Positions 11,798 to 26,700 of a stretch of DNA of 64,000 bases are shown one piece after another (the stretch's first letter is position 1; each line of letters opens with the position of its first letter). A program made the translations under genes and the position numbers. The notes under the pieces are model-generated. The model did not search any database, was not told the DNA's origin, and was given only the letters and a program-made list of their open reading frames with translations. Source of the DNA: Pisaster brevispinus (Eukaryota > Echinodermata > Asteroidea > Forcipulatida > Asteriidae); NCBI GenBank assembly GCA_023634235.1, contig JAMKCF010000006.1:6664421-6728420 (forward strand), in the 5' to 3' direction.

Positions 11798-14700
11798 GTA
11801 AGTTTGGTAGATGGAAATGAGAGCGTGGATGAATAACAATGTGGAACTGTTAAAGTCCTTGGTAGACTGAGTTTGTGTATTGTAGAGTTACATACATTGT
11901 TGTTTTAACAGGGCTTGACTTTCCTCAAACAGAGTCATTTTTGAGTATTGCATTTGAAGTGTTCTAAAAAAAAAACCCCAATGTATTTCATGTGGACTTT
12001 CCTTGGAACAATATTCAGTGTGAATGAATAACTGTCATTATTATTTATAGTCCAGGTCCTGAGAAAACATGTACAGTTGACTCTCATTATAACAAGGTCT
12101 CCGGGAATGGCCAAATTATCTCTTCGTAACAGCAGCATTGTTTTATGAGAGGACAGCAAAACAAAGAAACACGAAGTAGAAATGAGATTCAGGACTTGAG
12201 AATTTGCTCTTTATAAGCAGAATCTCTTTATAAACAGTGCTCTTTACAACGAGAGTTGACTACTATATCGTACTTGAATACATGTATCTAGGGCTCTCCC
12301 CAGGTTTTTTTCAAAACTGTGGGGCATTCTTGACCAATTTTGTTTAATGTTTGGCCGAAGCACGCTAAATTGAAACAACATCCTCGGAATGTTTTCTACT
12401 TGGTGTTTATCTTGGTTTGAAAAGCCCTACTGTGCAATCTGGAGCATTCTTTATGTTTCTCTCATTTTTTTGAGGATTTTTTTTTTTTAAATTCAATTTT
12501 TTTATATTATTATCGGCCTAAATTTGCGCGTATCGGCGCAAAATTTCGATGCTACATGTAACTTGTACATGGGGAGAGCCCTGCTATCTGTCAGTTGAAA
12601 GACTATCCAACGTTTTTGAGTTGTTGTACTGCAAAGTATACAAACATAGTAAGTGCAGGTTGGCTCAGTGGTTTCCTCCCTCCGTCTTTCACTTCTATGG
12701 ACCCAGGTTTGAATCCCACCTTAGACAGGATCCTTGCATGTGGATTGGGTTTTCAGTTTTTACTTGATTGCATAGTTTTTCCCCATTAGGGTTTTCTTCC
12801 CACATCAAAAACTGGATATTTCTTCATCGTCTCCTATTTGATCTTGTGATTGTCGCTTATTGTGCTGCTGGGTGTGTAATAAAATAAATAAATCTGTAAT
12901 AAAATAAAATAAATGCTTGCTGCCCTCCACTGGGGTAGTTAGCTAAATTGGAATTTTGGGGGGATTAAATGACATTAAAAAAAAAAAGTAATAAGCTTTT
13001 GAGTTGGTTAATAACTTCCAAATCTTAGAATAAGGTTGATGTTATGAGACAAGTCGGGTTTGGTTGATCGATGTTCCATCTGTCTCATCTGGAGGTAGAG
13101 AATGGTAATGAACAAAGGGTGTGACTTTTGTTTGATTCGCAGGTGGCGGAGGGTGGACGGCGGGCACCAGTGACCTTGAGCAGTATCTGACCATTGACCT
13201 TGGGAGCGTTGAAGAGGTTACCGGTGTGGCCACGCAGGGTCGTTACAACACAGACAACTACGTTCAGGAATACAAGGTGATGTTAAGCACCGACGGCAGC
13301 GATTGGACAACTTACAGTGACGATCAAGTGACTGATAAGGTAAATTCCTCAGCCGTCTGCAAATACCAAGTGTTTACAAGTATCAACATGCAGATATTTT
13401 CCCTGCAAGAGTTTGGGTGATGTGCATTTTTTTATTTTGGCATTACATCAGATAATGCATTTGGTGCTTGATGTTGTGTCTTCATCGTGTTCTTGGAATC
13501 TCAGGAATTCTTTAGAGGATTTTTAAGGGGGTACTTCTGTACAAGAGGAAAACAGTGTGTGACAAAGTATGGGAACATTTTGGTGGGAGCGGGGGAGGAG
13601 GGGGGATGGACATCCTCTGACACATATCGGGCACGGTATAAGATGACCGGAACAAAGGCCGCCCATACTTTATACTGTGGAGTGAAGTCAGAGCATGCAC
13701 TCCCCATGCAACACTTTCTTTCACCCACACAAAGAGGTAGTTGGTGGTGGGGAAAAAAGGGTTAAAATTCTCTCTTTTTGCTGGGGTTATTGTGTAATCC
13801 TGGATTCCAGGCCAGGAAAAGGATTACGTGACATCGAGCCGTCGCGATCGCTTTACATCATAGATTTTTGGCTTTTATGGAGGTAAGTCCGAGCGGACTG
13901 TGATTCCAGCCTTGGTTAGGGTCATGGGCTCGATTGGCAGTGGCGTTTCACAGTCAAGTTTTGCTGTTCATGGTGTGTGAATATTGTATCTTGAGAGAGA
14001 AGCAACAAAGTCCTGTGCTTCTAACAGAATAATGTTTATCTTTAAATGCAGGGCCCAATTTCAAAGAGCTGCTTAAGCACAAAAACTGACTATGTGCAAC
14101 AAAATCATGCTTACCAGAATAAGGTTACCAGCCAAAACAACATGTCACATTTACACTCTGTGACGGGTATCCTGCTTATTTTTGCTTAGTTGTAAAAGCA
14201 TTTTGCAGGTAGGATAATCTTACTACTTTAGTCAGATTTCTTGTTTTTTTGCCCTTGTAAAAATCAGAAAAATTGTGATTGAATAGCCTGAAACGTCTAT
14301 AAGCCTACACCATAATGTGCATGTAGGTCAGCCCTTGTACTCAATCAAATTTACCTACTTTTTTCCCAAAGACCAAATAGCATGCCTGATAATATTCTGC
14401 TCTGAAGCAGGTCTATGGAATTAGGCCTAGGTCCCAATTTTATAGAGTCGCTTAAAAGCAGAATCGACATATTGCTTTAACAAATTTCTGCTGAGGAAAA
14501 ATTAGCCGGTGCCAGTCACAATTAATGCATGTGTGCCTCTCAGCATTCTGGGCTGGTAATCTGTTTCGGGGGGTGGTTTTTTTTACTATATTTTTTTTAG
14601 CGAAAAATTGTCTTGTGCATTGGTAATTTTTTTAATGTGTATTTTAAGCAGCTCTGTGAAATTGAGCCTTGAGGTTTTGGTGTTGAGTTACACTGGTTCA

Positions 14701-17700
14701 TGTACCATATGCTGTTGAATCCTGTTACATTGTACATTATAAATTCGGGGTGGGGGGTTGGGAAAGGATCCCATCGAAAATGCCAGGAGTGTGTGTTTGT
14801 GTGTGGGCATCAGGTCAATATATTGCATGATGAAAGGTTTGTTCTCTACTGGTACATGTAAACAAGATTTTAGCCAGGATTTGGTTAAAGGGTGTCCAAA
14901 TTTGCTGAAAATTTAGAAACTGGGTGTCCAAATTAATCACTTGCATTACATTTAATGTACATGTAAATGACAGATAAAACAGGGTGCACAGATATAAAAC
15001 AGGGTGTCCAAAAGACACCCAGACTTCCCTCTGGCTAACGCTATGCACTATTCCATTGAAACACTATTCCATAAAATGGAGGGTGGACTACTTTTATTTG
15101 AAGACTATAATGTGTACGTGTAATTTGCATTAATTCAAGACTTATGGACAGCGGAGCTAAGCTAGTGTATCCGGCCGATTTGCCCCGGAATAATATTTCA
15201 TTTTAGGTTTTAAAGGTCATCGCTGGGTTTTTGTCAACGGAATGCTGATTTAGAGGCAAAGTTATTAAGAAAGTTACAATTAAAGTCACCTGTGAAAGTT
15301 AATTCAGTTAATACAGTCTCTACAAGGTTGGGCATTTACATGTACGTCTATTTTTCTAAACGTTAAAACGGATGTTGTAACCTACGGTTAACTGTTTAAC
15401 CGTTTCTACTGACTCCATCAGCCCACATACCCAGTCTTTATGGTCACAAAATCACAAGCCATAGGTGTGGCGGCGTACGAAGCAAAATGTGTAAAATATT
15501 GTACGGGATTGAAAATAAGTATTAAAAAAGAGATGTCAATCATTCTCCCTGGATAGCTAAAATTTTTAAAGAAAAGGAAGGTCACATTTGTTATTATTTT
15601 TGTTTGTCGGCTTCATTTGACTGTTTTGGAAATTTGGAAATGGTTTTCAAAGTTTTTTCACAGTGAAATGGTTAACCGGTTAATCGTCCCTGCCCTTGTT
15701 GAGAAAACAGCAACAAATTCACAGTGTTTTCATTAAGAAAGTCAAATACATCCAAGTTTAGCGGATACCATTCGAATCTCTGGCCTTATTGAGGGCGGCA
15801 TTCAAATGGACACCATGAAAATTACAAAAAAGCATTACAGTGTATGCCTCCATTGCTTCATTAATGTGTATTAATTTAAATTGCTCAGGTGCCTGTGTAC
15901 CTGTTCGTGTAGTTTTAGGCATTCTACATATTTATTTCGGCTTTATTCTGTACATTATATACGTTTGCACATGATTCAAGAGCGTGGCCGTGAATATCCT
16001 CTTCAAGATTCAGTTTCATGTACTGCCAAGGCACTACATTAGTACCAGCCATTTTCCTAAGTGCTAGATGAATATTCATGAACGAGTTTGCATGAAGCGG
16101 CTTAGGACCAATGCCTGCCAGGGTTTTTTTTTTTCTTCAGGTGTATTCATCAGACTGAGTAATGCACCAATCAGTATCGCATTTTAGTAATTGACTAATG
16201 TTTTCCTTTCTTATAATCCATCAGGTAGTTTCAGTCGGTATGTCTAACAAATATTTAATAGGACTCTGTGCATGGTGTCCCTTAGGGTAATGAAATGGCC
16301 GCCCGGTCGTTGAACTTGCTGTACGAATGCTTACAAATGTACAGCTTAATGACTAAGAGATACATCCAACATACTGAGGATGTTCTGACAATAGTGTGAA
16401 TATTATTTATTTATTTATTTTATTCATTTCATGACACGTCCAAGAGCCCAAGCACCACTAACACAGCCTCGCTACCATGGGCAGCGCGCCGTATCGATAC
16501 CTCTCGTCGCTAAACCCCTGGGAGGGAAACACTGAAAATCAATGCTGATTGGCTAACCAAAATGTACTGCTTTGCGTGCACGCTTGTTAAAACATTCGAG
16601 CGCTTGTAGGACGCTTGTAGGACGCTTGTCGGGCGCTTAGTACGAGCGTGTAAAAATGCACGTATTTCGACGCAATACGTTTCAAATGAATCATGTTTTT
16701 ACATGGTCATCCTAAACTGCATACAGTTAGACGAATCACAAGATCGAAAAAAAATGAGAGGGGCCAGTTGCTCCATGACTTGATGCGTCCTTTGACAGCG
16801 GACTCTGCGTAGTCTCTAACACAGAATGGATCAACCACAGGACTAATTTAAATATCCAATATATTTGGATATTTTGAAGTCACACTTCCAGGGGTTACAA
16901 TCGAGCAAGGCATTCTGGGAAAGAAAACAAAATGGCGCGTCGAGATCGTACACCACTGGGAACGAGGTTGCCACTAACAGGATGAATAGCTTGGTGCTTT
17001 GTGTTTGAAAGGGCAAGGGCACCAAGGCGTTCTCTCCTTTGTAAAGGGCAACCTCTATGAGGAAGTTGTAATTTTTTTATTGGGACGTTTCAAGGGGCAC
17101 CAAGGCGATGACCAGTAGGCACTTGCCTCAGTGAAGCATCAGACTTAGGAAACAAGAGGACATTTGTCAGTTTTAGATGTGGGAGGAAACCCCCTAATAT
17201 GGTAAGTACTGAAAACCCAGCCGACAGGCAAGGTTCCAGTCTGAGGCGGGATTCGAACCGGGGGTCTACAGAGGTGAATAGTAGGGAAAGAAACCGCTGA
17301 TCCACCAACCAAAAAGTGTTGGCATGCTATGGTTAAATGTTGTGCTTTTCATAAATTGTTTTCAGATTTATTTATTTATTTTTTTAAACAAGTAGTCTCC
17401 ATGTATGTTCCAGCGTTGTAACTTTCATTTCACCTCTCTCTGATAGACTTTTCAAGGCAACACAGACGCCAACCTTGCCAAGAAGAATGAGTTTACAAGA
17501 AGCGTTGAGGCCCGGTATGTCCGCTTCAACCCAACCTTGTTCATCGGAGCGCCTGCAATGCGCGTGGAGGTTTATGGCTGTCTCAAGGGTACGTACATAT
17601 CAGATATGTTTTAAGTTTCAAGCAGATTGGTATCCTTCAAATTCATACATTTTATTTTTCTTTAACTAGTAAAGGTATTATATACCATACAGGATTGGTA

Positions 17701-20700
17701 AGAATAAAAAAAAACATCATTGATTAGATTGAGTCTGAAAGCTTACTGACTATGAAGTTCATACTTGAACCATTTTTTTCTCTGTGAAATATTTCCCTCC
17801 GAAATGAAGTCATATTCGTGAAAACTATCTGGAAAAAAAACCAAAACCAAAACTGCAACAGCTGATTTCGGTTGTTACAACCAAAATTAAGAACAGTGTA
17901 TTTACATGCTAAAATAAAAAAAACCCACTATTTTCTCCTGACTCACACAATGGATTAAACCCTAATTTTCACAGGGTTGGTGTTTCATGTATATGGTTGA
18001 TCACACAAAACATGAACACTGTCTTTGACTATTTGGCCAGCTCTACCCATCATGTAACGACCACCTTTAAGCTATTGAACCTTACCGAAATTGACGTAGT
18101 TTCTGTTCCTGATGGTAAAATCCCCTGTTTTTGTCTTCAACAAAAGCAAACAAAGATATAAATGCCAGTTGTGACAGGAAGTGTCAATGTAAAGCAGTTG
18201 GATATCCTCATTATTGCAAAATAGAGCATACAATATTTTTAAGCACTAGTTTTTTTATTATTACATTCACATGTTGATGAACTTGAAACGTTTGTGTTCC
18301 CCAAGTTGCCATTTGATTCTTGACAGTGTCAGGGTTCTCTCCATGTATGTACAAGCTAGCGTATTGGGCTGATACGCACTATTTGCATGCCGATCAGCAA
18401 AAAAAACAAAAATTTACATATTTTTTTACTTTTTAAATATTTTGTATCAAATAAATTAAGAGAAAACCATAAAGAATGCTCCAGATTGCACAGTAGAGCT
18501 TTTAAAACCAAGATAAACACCAAGTAGAAACATTCCGAAGATTTTGTTTCAATTTGGCGTGCTTCGGCCAAATATCAACAAAATATTGGTCCAGTATGCC
18601 CCACAGTTTTGAAAAAACCCTGGGGAGAACCCTGATGTATAAAACCCACTTTTGAAATCTCATACTTCATTGATACATGTAGCTGATCTAAAATATGTGG
18701 CCAATGTGTTCTCTTTGTAATTTCCAAACGTTGGATTGTGTGTATGAATTATCGTTGCATTATGTCAACGTTATTATGACATCCTTCTAGTATAACCTGG
18801 ACCACAGCACTATGATAACTTCTGCTTTCACTTCCAGTATCGATTTGTCGTTTTAATTTTTTTTTACAGATACCGCCTCCTTCGATGGGAACACCTACAT
18901 CAAGTATGACATCAGCAACCCGACCAATCACATCCAATCCTACGAGGGGTTGTTCCAAGCGCGCATCAGGACAACGCATCCGGACGGAGTCCTCCTGGCA
19001 GGTGTCAGTAAACAGTCCGACTACCTCTTCATCCAGATGGAGGGAGGCAAGATCGTAGTGAGCATTAATCTCGGTTAGTACAAAAGGAGTTATTTTCTCG
19101 TTTTCTGTTTTCAAGGTATTGTTTTGCCAGTGCTCATGGCTGTAGTTTTCTAGTTTGGAGGTGAAAGAAATGGGCAGCCAATGGGCAGCCTACCCAATAC
19201 CTCAGAGCCCACCAACCACAGTTCTCCTTTCTGAAGAACCAATCAGAGCAGTCCAGGCTCTACACTAAAACCTCTGAACCCTAATAAAGAAACCGCCATC
19301 TAAAACTCTTTTCAGTCTCCTGACGATGACTAGAGCAGTCTAGTCGAAACATTGAGACCAATTAAGAACCCACTCTGCTGCGGTGAATTTAATAACAAGA
19401 AAGTCCCCTGGATCTACTAGTGTAGGCCAAAGTAGTAGTCCCGGCCAATGTCATACCTCCCTGGTTGCACTTAAAAAGCAGGACAGTTCTTTCCAGAACT
19501 AAGTAGTCTCCTGAATTCCAAAATCTACTCCACGGCAGTAGAATAAATAGCAAGTTCTCAAGAATAAATCCACACAGCACAGTAGACACACGTACACGCA
19601 TGGTTTTACTGCAAACTGAATACACATTGATACCTCCTCATGGCTCAAAACCCATATAAAGAAATAGCTGTTATTTTATTCAGTCAAGCTGTTTGGTCTT
19701 CATCCTGAGATCTGAGGATGCTGTTCCTAAAGGTCTTAGCGAAATGTGGAAATGTCATCATTTCAACCTGTCTGCTAGTAATTGGATCTTAGTTTCTGAC
19801 CTTTTGATCAGCAATGACTCTCGTCCCAGTCAGGGCTTGAATTTGCGGGAAAATCCACAAGACCACAAGGCTTTGTAGCCAAAAATATTTACTGAACCAG
19901 AATTTTTGTTCCTGATTCAGTCTAACATGTATTTATTTGTCTTTTATTTGAACAAGCATCAAGAAGTGTAAGAGAAGATTAATCTCATTTGTCTTTATGG
20001 GTGTGATTTTTTCTTCGTTACTCCACAGAATTGAACGGCATTTATCAGACTGAAAATCAACATTTCAACATAATTTGTTTCTTCTGTTCAAGATATTGCA
20101 CAGTGAGCCCATTGTTCAAATTCAAATGAAAAACGCAAGGACGCCGGACTTGTCCGGTCATGAGTTCACTGGCCCAATGCTATAAGACTACTGGCCTCGG
20201 GCCTGCGGTCCAGTGTAAAATTTAAGGCCTGGCTGTATATTCCTGGTCATGAGTTCACTGGCCCAATGCTAAGACTACTGGCCTCGGTGCCTGCGGTCCA
20301 GTGTAAAATTTAAGGCCTGGCTGTATATTCCTGGTCATGAGTTCACTGGCCAAATGCTAAGACTACTGGCCTCGGTGCCTGCGGTCCAGTGTAAAATTTA
20401 AGGCCTGGCTGTATATTCCTGGTCATGAGTTCACTGGCCCAATGCTATAAGACTACTGGCCTCGGGGCCTGCGGTCCAGTGTAAAATTTAAGGCCTGGCT
20501 GTATATTCCTGGTCATGAGTTCACTGGCCCAATGCTATAAGACTACTGGCCTCGGGGCCTGCGGTCCAGTGTAAAATTTAAGGCCTGGCTGTATATTCCC
20601 TGAAATGAAAGTAAAAAACTGGTTTCGAGGCAAAGACATTGGCAAAAAATGTTTCAGACAGTCACTGAATGTAATGATGCGTGCAGCTTCATATTGAGAT

Positions 20701-23700
20701 GGGGGAGGGGACATGCTGTCATTAAATTGGAAATTTCTTGTTGCGGGGGGGAAAGAGAAAAAAAATAAAAAATCTAGTGTTATGATGAAATAAAAAAAAC
20801 ATCGTGTGGGAGTTCTCATCACAGTCTGAGGAATTTATGACTAGTGGGAACTACATGTATCAACAACATCTGTTGAGATATTGGGAAAAATGCCCAGTTC
20901 TTAATATTGCGTTTGTCAGTTGACACATGCAAGTCATTAGTCACGGCAAAGTCCATGTCGGAGTTCTCCCCAGGGTTTGCCAAAAACTGGGGGGCGTTCT
21001 GGACCCGAATTGTTGGGAGTTTGGCCTGAGCACGCTAATTTTGAAACTAGGTCCTGAGAATGTTTTTTCTACTTGGTGTTTATCTTTGGTTTGAAAAGCC
21101 CTACAGTGCAATCTGGGGGTATTCTCTAGCGCATGCAAATGGTTTTCTCTGAAGAGAACACAAAAAAAACCTGTTTACTTTGTGAGAACGTTTGTTATCT
21201 TTACTTTGTTTAGACAGGGTTTCATCGTAATAAGGATATTCTCAAAAATTAATTAAAAAAAAAAAAAAAATCAGACAATCTTAAGCCAAGTGGTTAAGGA
21301 AGCAGTACTTGTTCCGACATGAAAGTGTAAAATGTCTGAAGAATATGCAAAAAATATATATTAAAAAAACAATTGTGCAATAACAGTTTTCATTTCACTA
21401 AAGGGGGCCCCGCCTCCATACGGTAGTATCGATTCAAAAGGGTAATCGATACCTGAGCATACATGTATGTACACAAATAAGAACTATTATTAGCGGTTTT
21501 GTTTTAAAATCAAACATTGCAGCCCAAAGTCTGAAATGTGTTCAAGCTTCAGACATCTTTAGTAGAGCCACGTTGTGGATTTCCTTATGTGTTTCTATTG
21601 TCCCTTTTTCTTTTATCTTTCCCGTTCAAAACAGTGTAAAAAAAAAACCTCCACAAATAACAGTTCCTGCCTAAAAATCACCCCTCAATGAATATCTTGT
21701 AAGGTCAGCAAAGTTCATCACAGAATTATAATTGCAAAAAAAAAAACCCATCCCCACCCCAAACTTACTTAACAAGGGTAGAAATATACATTAGGGATTA
21801 AGAAGTACAAATATTATCAAATATTAAAAATACCAGAGATTAGTAGGACCATACAGCTTGCATTCTACTAATAGTTTCCATCAGTGTTCAATGTTTGTAC
21901 GTTGTATGGTTCCAATTAGTGGGTATGAATTACTGATGTGCCCACCATCTGACTTTCCATTATTTCCTGACAAATGTGCGAAATTTCAGGGAGCTAAAAA
22001 GAAACACCCCCCCCCCCAAAAAAAAAAAAAAAAACTCTTCACAAATCCCTCTTTAAATCGTTCTAGTCTCATCATCAATTATGTACCAACAATTTAACCG
22101 TTCCTCACACCTAAACACACACACACGCAAACATGACATCCTGGGATGTGGTGAAGAAGAGGGAATAAAAAAAAAAGAGAGAGAAAAAAAACCCAGCTTT
22201 TTTTTTCTCTCCTCCTGCCTGATATCCCTACATGGTCACCGGAGCGTGTGGCAGTAAAGTGACAAAATTGCATTTCACGGTTTGTTCATGCCGGGTTGGT
22301 TTAACCGATCCCGGCAGGAGGTTAGCGCCAGCAGCCTTGATGCCGTGCAGGGGTGGACTGGTGTCTTGTCTGTTTGGATCTGAGTTAGTCTCCCTGCTGT
22401 CCGGCTTGATTTGGATGAGGAGAGAGAGGAGTACAAAATACGGAGTGGTTACCCCTGAAGGTCAAGTGATGTCCTGGAAACTGGGGGATAAAAGGTGATC
22501 GTGTGTGAAAAGCGTTTGTTTGTGGGAGAGAATGGGGTGCTGTAAAGGGTGTTTTCCAGTTTGCTGAATTGCGGTGGTGGGGTGTGGGGTGGGAGGGGGG
22601 ACTGTATGGAAGTCAGTTTGCTGAATTGGGGTGGGGTGGGGGCTTTTTGGAAGCCAGTGAATTGGGATTTCGTGGGGGTCTGTATGGGTACCAGTTAGCT
22701 GATTTGGGGTGGAGGGGCGCTGAATGAACGTCACGGGTCCATTCTGTGCCTAGCACGCTAGGGGTTACGCTCGTAAATAAGCATGACAGGCTTGTTTGAG
22801 AACGCCAAGAAAACTTAAACTTTTTAGCGCGGAAAGCTGAATTATTTCACACAACTGACAGATTTCTGAGGAAAACCTGAAGTCCAAGACCCCCCCGCCA
22901 AAAAATGTATTCGGACATGGAATTTTAATCCAGTGATATTAATAGTTTCTTACAGGTAAGATTTGAATTATGGAGCTCTGAAATTGTTTCCACCCCAGAA
23001 ACGGACCCCTCATACCCAGGACATCACTGTAGTGTTTATTCAGAAAGCGAAAGACATCCAGGGCTATGTATGTGAAGAGGCATCTTGCATTGTACAGATG
23101 ACATAATTACAGCATTGGTTATATCTTGAAATATTTCTTAATAAAATCCTGACATACCTTGTCATGGATGATGGGGGGGTCACGCTGTGAACGAACAGAG
23201 TGACCTTTTACTGCACCAGCAGGACTGCTGTTATCATGGAGCCAATTGCCTCCATGCCCTCTGGTCATTGCCTCGGTGCCCTTTTGAAATGTTTCAGTAG
23301 AGATGAAAATTTCTCTTATAGAAGTGCCATTTACTATGGAAAAAACTGCCCTGCCTCCACATCAACCGAGTATCAAGTACCAGTGTATTTTGTTCACCTT
23401 AAAGGTCAACTATTTCAAAAAGATGTTAGATTTGTTTTCTTCTCAATTTGAATAAAGGAAAGCCTTTGAGAAAGACTCTGCTAGGGTCGAAACGTCAGGC
23501 CACTAACTATTTGTTTTGCATTTATACCATAGGTCCTTTTGGTTGGTAAGCAGTTTGCAACAGCTAACTCTATTTTCTCGTTTAAATAAAAAAAAAGTTG
23601 GAAATAAATGTTGGTTTTATTACAGAAGTTAATATCTGTTATTTAAATTTGTTTCCAATGACCTGTGTATTTCGGCACATTTATAATTAGTTTTTCTTGA

Positions 23701-26700
23701 GGGCAGCATTCCAAATGCCCTCTGTAATAATGAATATTTATAAATGAATATGTGAACGTAACGCCTCACCATTTGTGTGGCCTTCAGCTGAGATAAGCCG
23801 ATGGTTCCACAGAAACGTTATTTACTCTACGAAATGATGGAAAGGCTTAAAGCAAATAAGTACATGTGTTAATATTCTATTGTACGTGTATATATGCCTT
23901 ACAAATATTTATTTAATTACTTACATGTACTTTAAACATATCCTTGTACATGTATTCTTAAATTGTTGGTATAAGTTTTTTTAATGTTCCATTATTTATG
24001 TGTATACTTTTGTCATCTTTTTTCTTTCTTTTAGCAGTGTAATTCTTGTTTCCTGTCCAAAAAGAAAGAATTCGATTTAAAATTGCAAATTAAATAAGTG
24101 GTGTGCCAATGCCATTTTTAGTATATGAAATTGAGCACAGTATACAGCGCTGCACCACAAATCTAATTTCTTTTCAGAAGCACTGCAGCTCATAGAGAGA
24201 GTTTTATGTACATGGTGTCTGTGCAAACCAGTTTGTATTCCCACCATGCAAAGTCACAAATCGTACAAAACAAATTCATGGGATTGCATAACTAAACAAA
24301 CAGAATGCAGAAAGGGGTGTCAAAATCCTGGCCAGAGTTGTTGGCCATGAGCCAGATGCTTTTCTCTTTAAAAAAAAATAAAAAAAAATCTCAAAATCTA
24401 CCAAAACAAAAAATACAAGTATGGAATGTCGGTGTCATGTAGAAATAAGCAAGAGATTCAGTAAATGCAAGACTTCATTTTATAGACACCGTCATGATCT
24501 TGCAGTGATGTCACCTGCAGCTACAGTTTGCCCATGGTCTGCCATTTAAAAAAAATAATAATAAAACACTGGTTCACAGGAAGCACCCATACATGTAAAC
24601 GGTCAGTTTACGAAGTTACATGCAGATATTAACAATGAGGAGGAGGCTGGGGAAGGAGGAGGGGGTGGAGTGAGGAGAGGGGTGAAAAGGGTCGTGTATG
24701 GGTAAAAGCTAGATGGGAGGGTATGGGGTTAAGAGAACTCGAAGAGAAGGCATAGTATGGAATCACAACATCACATCAGGGCTGAAAATTTACACTGGAC
24801 CGCAGGCACAAGGCCAGTGATTTTAGCGTCGGGCCAGTAAACTCAAATCCGGTGGTCTTTTTGTTTAAATGTTGTCTTTCATTCTGATAAATATCTTTCA
24901 ATTTTGTTGAGTGTTGAAAAACACTCACCCATTATACAAATGAGATAAATCTTCTCTAATAGAATGTTCAAATGAAAACAGTTCAAACTGTGAATGTGTT
25001 GTTTTTCTTCTTTTTTAATTTCAATTCTGGTCGGGTAAAACAAATTCTGGTCTAGTAAACATTTTGGGCTGCAAATCCTGCGATCTTGTGGTCCCCTCCC
25101 CCCCCCCCCCCAAATTGGACCCCTGCACATACTCTGTCAAATTGACGTAAAAGATATTGTGTGCATCTCACTATGGGCACATTGCTTGAAATGTGTAACA
25201 TAAAAATGGCACAACAAAGTGGGTAAATACGTCAGGTGAATTGGGTGATAAGGTTTCAGTCATGTATGAAAAAGGAATCAAAAATATTAAAAAAAGAAAT
25301 CACTTGTGATTTTGTTTTACAGGGGACAGTCCCAATATGCCGGACTCTGGCATGACGGTCTTAGAAGGCGGCAGTCTTCTGGATGACAACCAGTGGCATC
25401 TTATAGAGTACAAACGCCAAAGGACGACCGTGGAACTCACTGTCGATGGGGTTACCGTAGCCACCAGAACCAACGGGCTCTTCTCTCGTCTCGACCTCGA
25501 CAAAATGGTAGGAAAGCGGGGGTCAAACATGGGTGCATTTCCAGGTGGGGTTTTCTTGCACAAAGAAGAATACACTGACAACTTATTCCTTGAATGAACA
25601 TGCTGCACAGTTTTCTACTCCATCTCAACCTTTAACTGGCTGATTGAACCTTTTGATTTTTTGGAAAACATTTGCAGTTTTCTCTCCTGACACTAGCCCT
25701 CTCAACATCTGCATTTTGTTTTTCAATCGTCAGTCTCTTGTGTGTTTTAAATAATATGTAAAATTTAATTTGTACTGTGGAAAGAATTGAAATATTAACA
25801 ATAATACACTTATTGACGTCAATAGCACTCCGCACTAATGCTAACAATAGAATCTCAGACCTGGATCTCAGACAAACGTCAAATTCCACTAACGCGGTGG
25901 CAATTTTATTTTCAGTAATGTTTCACGCATGATCTGATGTCAGCAACTGTGAAACCCATTGTTGGAACAACAACCTAGAATCAGGAGGAAGATATTAGCA
26001 GGCTATTGCAGGCACTTGGTCTCAGCGATCACATTCACTCTACCCCAGCCTGGTGAAAACCATGAAAAATGGCCAGGGCCCAATTTTCATAAAGCTGGTG
26101 AGCAGAAAATTCTGCTTAGCAAATTTCTTTACTTAGCAAGAAATGAGCAGGGCACCAGTGGCAACAATGTTAACTTAATGGAATGTTGGTTGGTGACCTG
26201 TTTCTGCAAAGCAAGGTCTTCCTGTGCCTAGCAAGTTTTTGTGCTTAATTTCATAGAGCTGCTTAAGCAGAAAATATTGTTTAACAATTGTCTGCTAAAC
26301 AGAAAGGAGCAGGATACCAGTCACAAATTGTACATGTGACATGGTAGCTTGGTTGGTAACCTTATTCTGGTAAGCATAATTTTGTTGCGCTTAGCTACTT
26401 TTTGTGCTTAAGCAGCTCTATGAAGTTGGGCCCTGATCAGCGCCTCAACCAAAGAACTACATTCAAAACATCTCTCTCTTTGTATGTGTAGATTATATTT
26501 GAAAAATCCATTTTGACAAAGATCTACACTTCCCTTGTCTAGGTAACCGTGGGTGGAGCTCCCATGCAGCACAAAGGCCTCGTTGTCAGGCAGTTCTTCA
26601 GGGGCTGTATGCAGCACGCCCTACTCAGTAACAGCGTGCTCTCGTCGAGTCTAGGCACTGCCCTCAACTTCATCATGAGTACCAGGGACAAGAAGAAGGC

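Larger units (their letters stand above)
13340..17446. other. Caspr intron between exons b and c
   Basis: A 4.1-kb intron. It holds MITE relics (14051-14220 and 14430-14670), a small run of CGCTTGTAGGA-type direct repeats near 16600-16660, a TTTA-rich run near 16404, and part of a reverse-strand SINE at 17155-17310. No coding signal seen. Confidence 0.75.
19074..25322. other. Caspr intron between exons d and e
   Basis: A 6.2-kb intron with no coding signal. It contains a minisatellite (20156-20599), a partial MITE (20955-21150), C/A homopolymer runs near 22008, a G-rich imperfect repeat (22555-22725), a GA-rich tract (24640-24720) and dispersed-repeat fragments near 19314-19400, 23455-23570 and 24785-25100. 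Confidence 0.75.

Noticed and set aside
16598..16660. Short CGCTTGTAGGA-type repeats considered as a CRISPR-like or regulatory array
   Set aside because: Only a few imperfect units without regular spacers, and the genome is eukaryotic.
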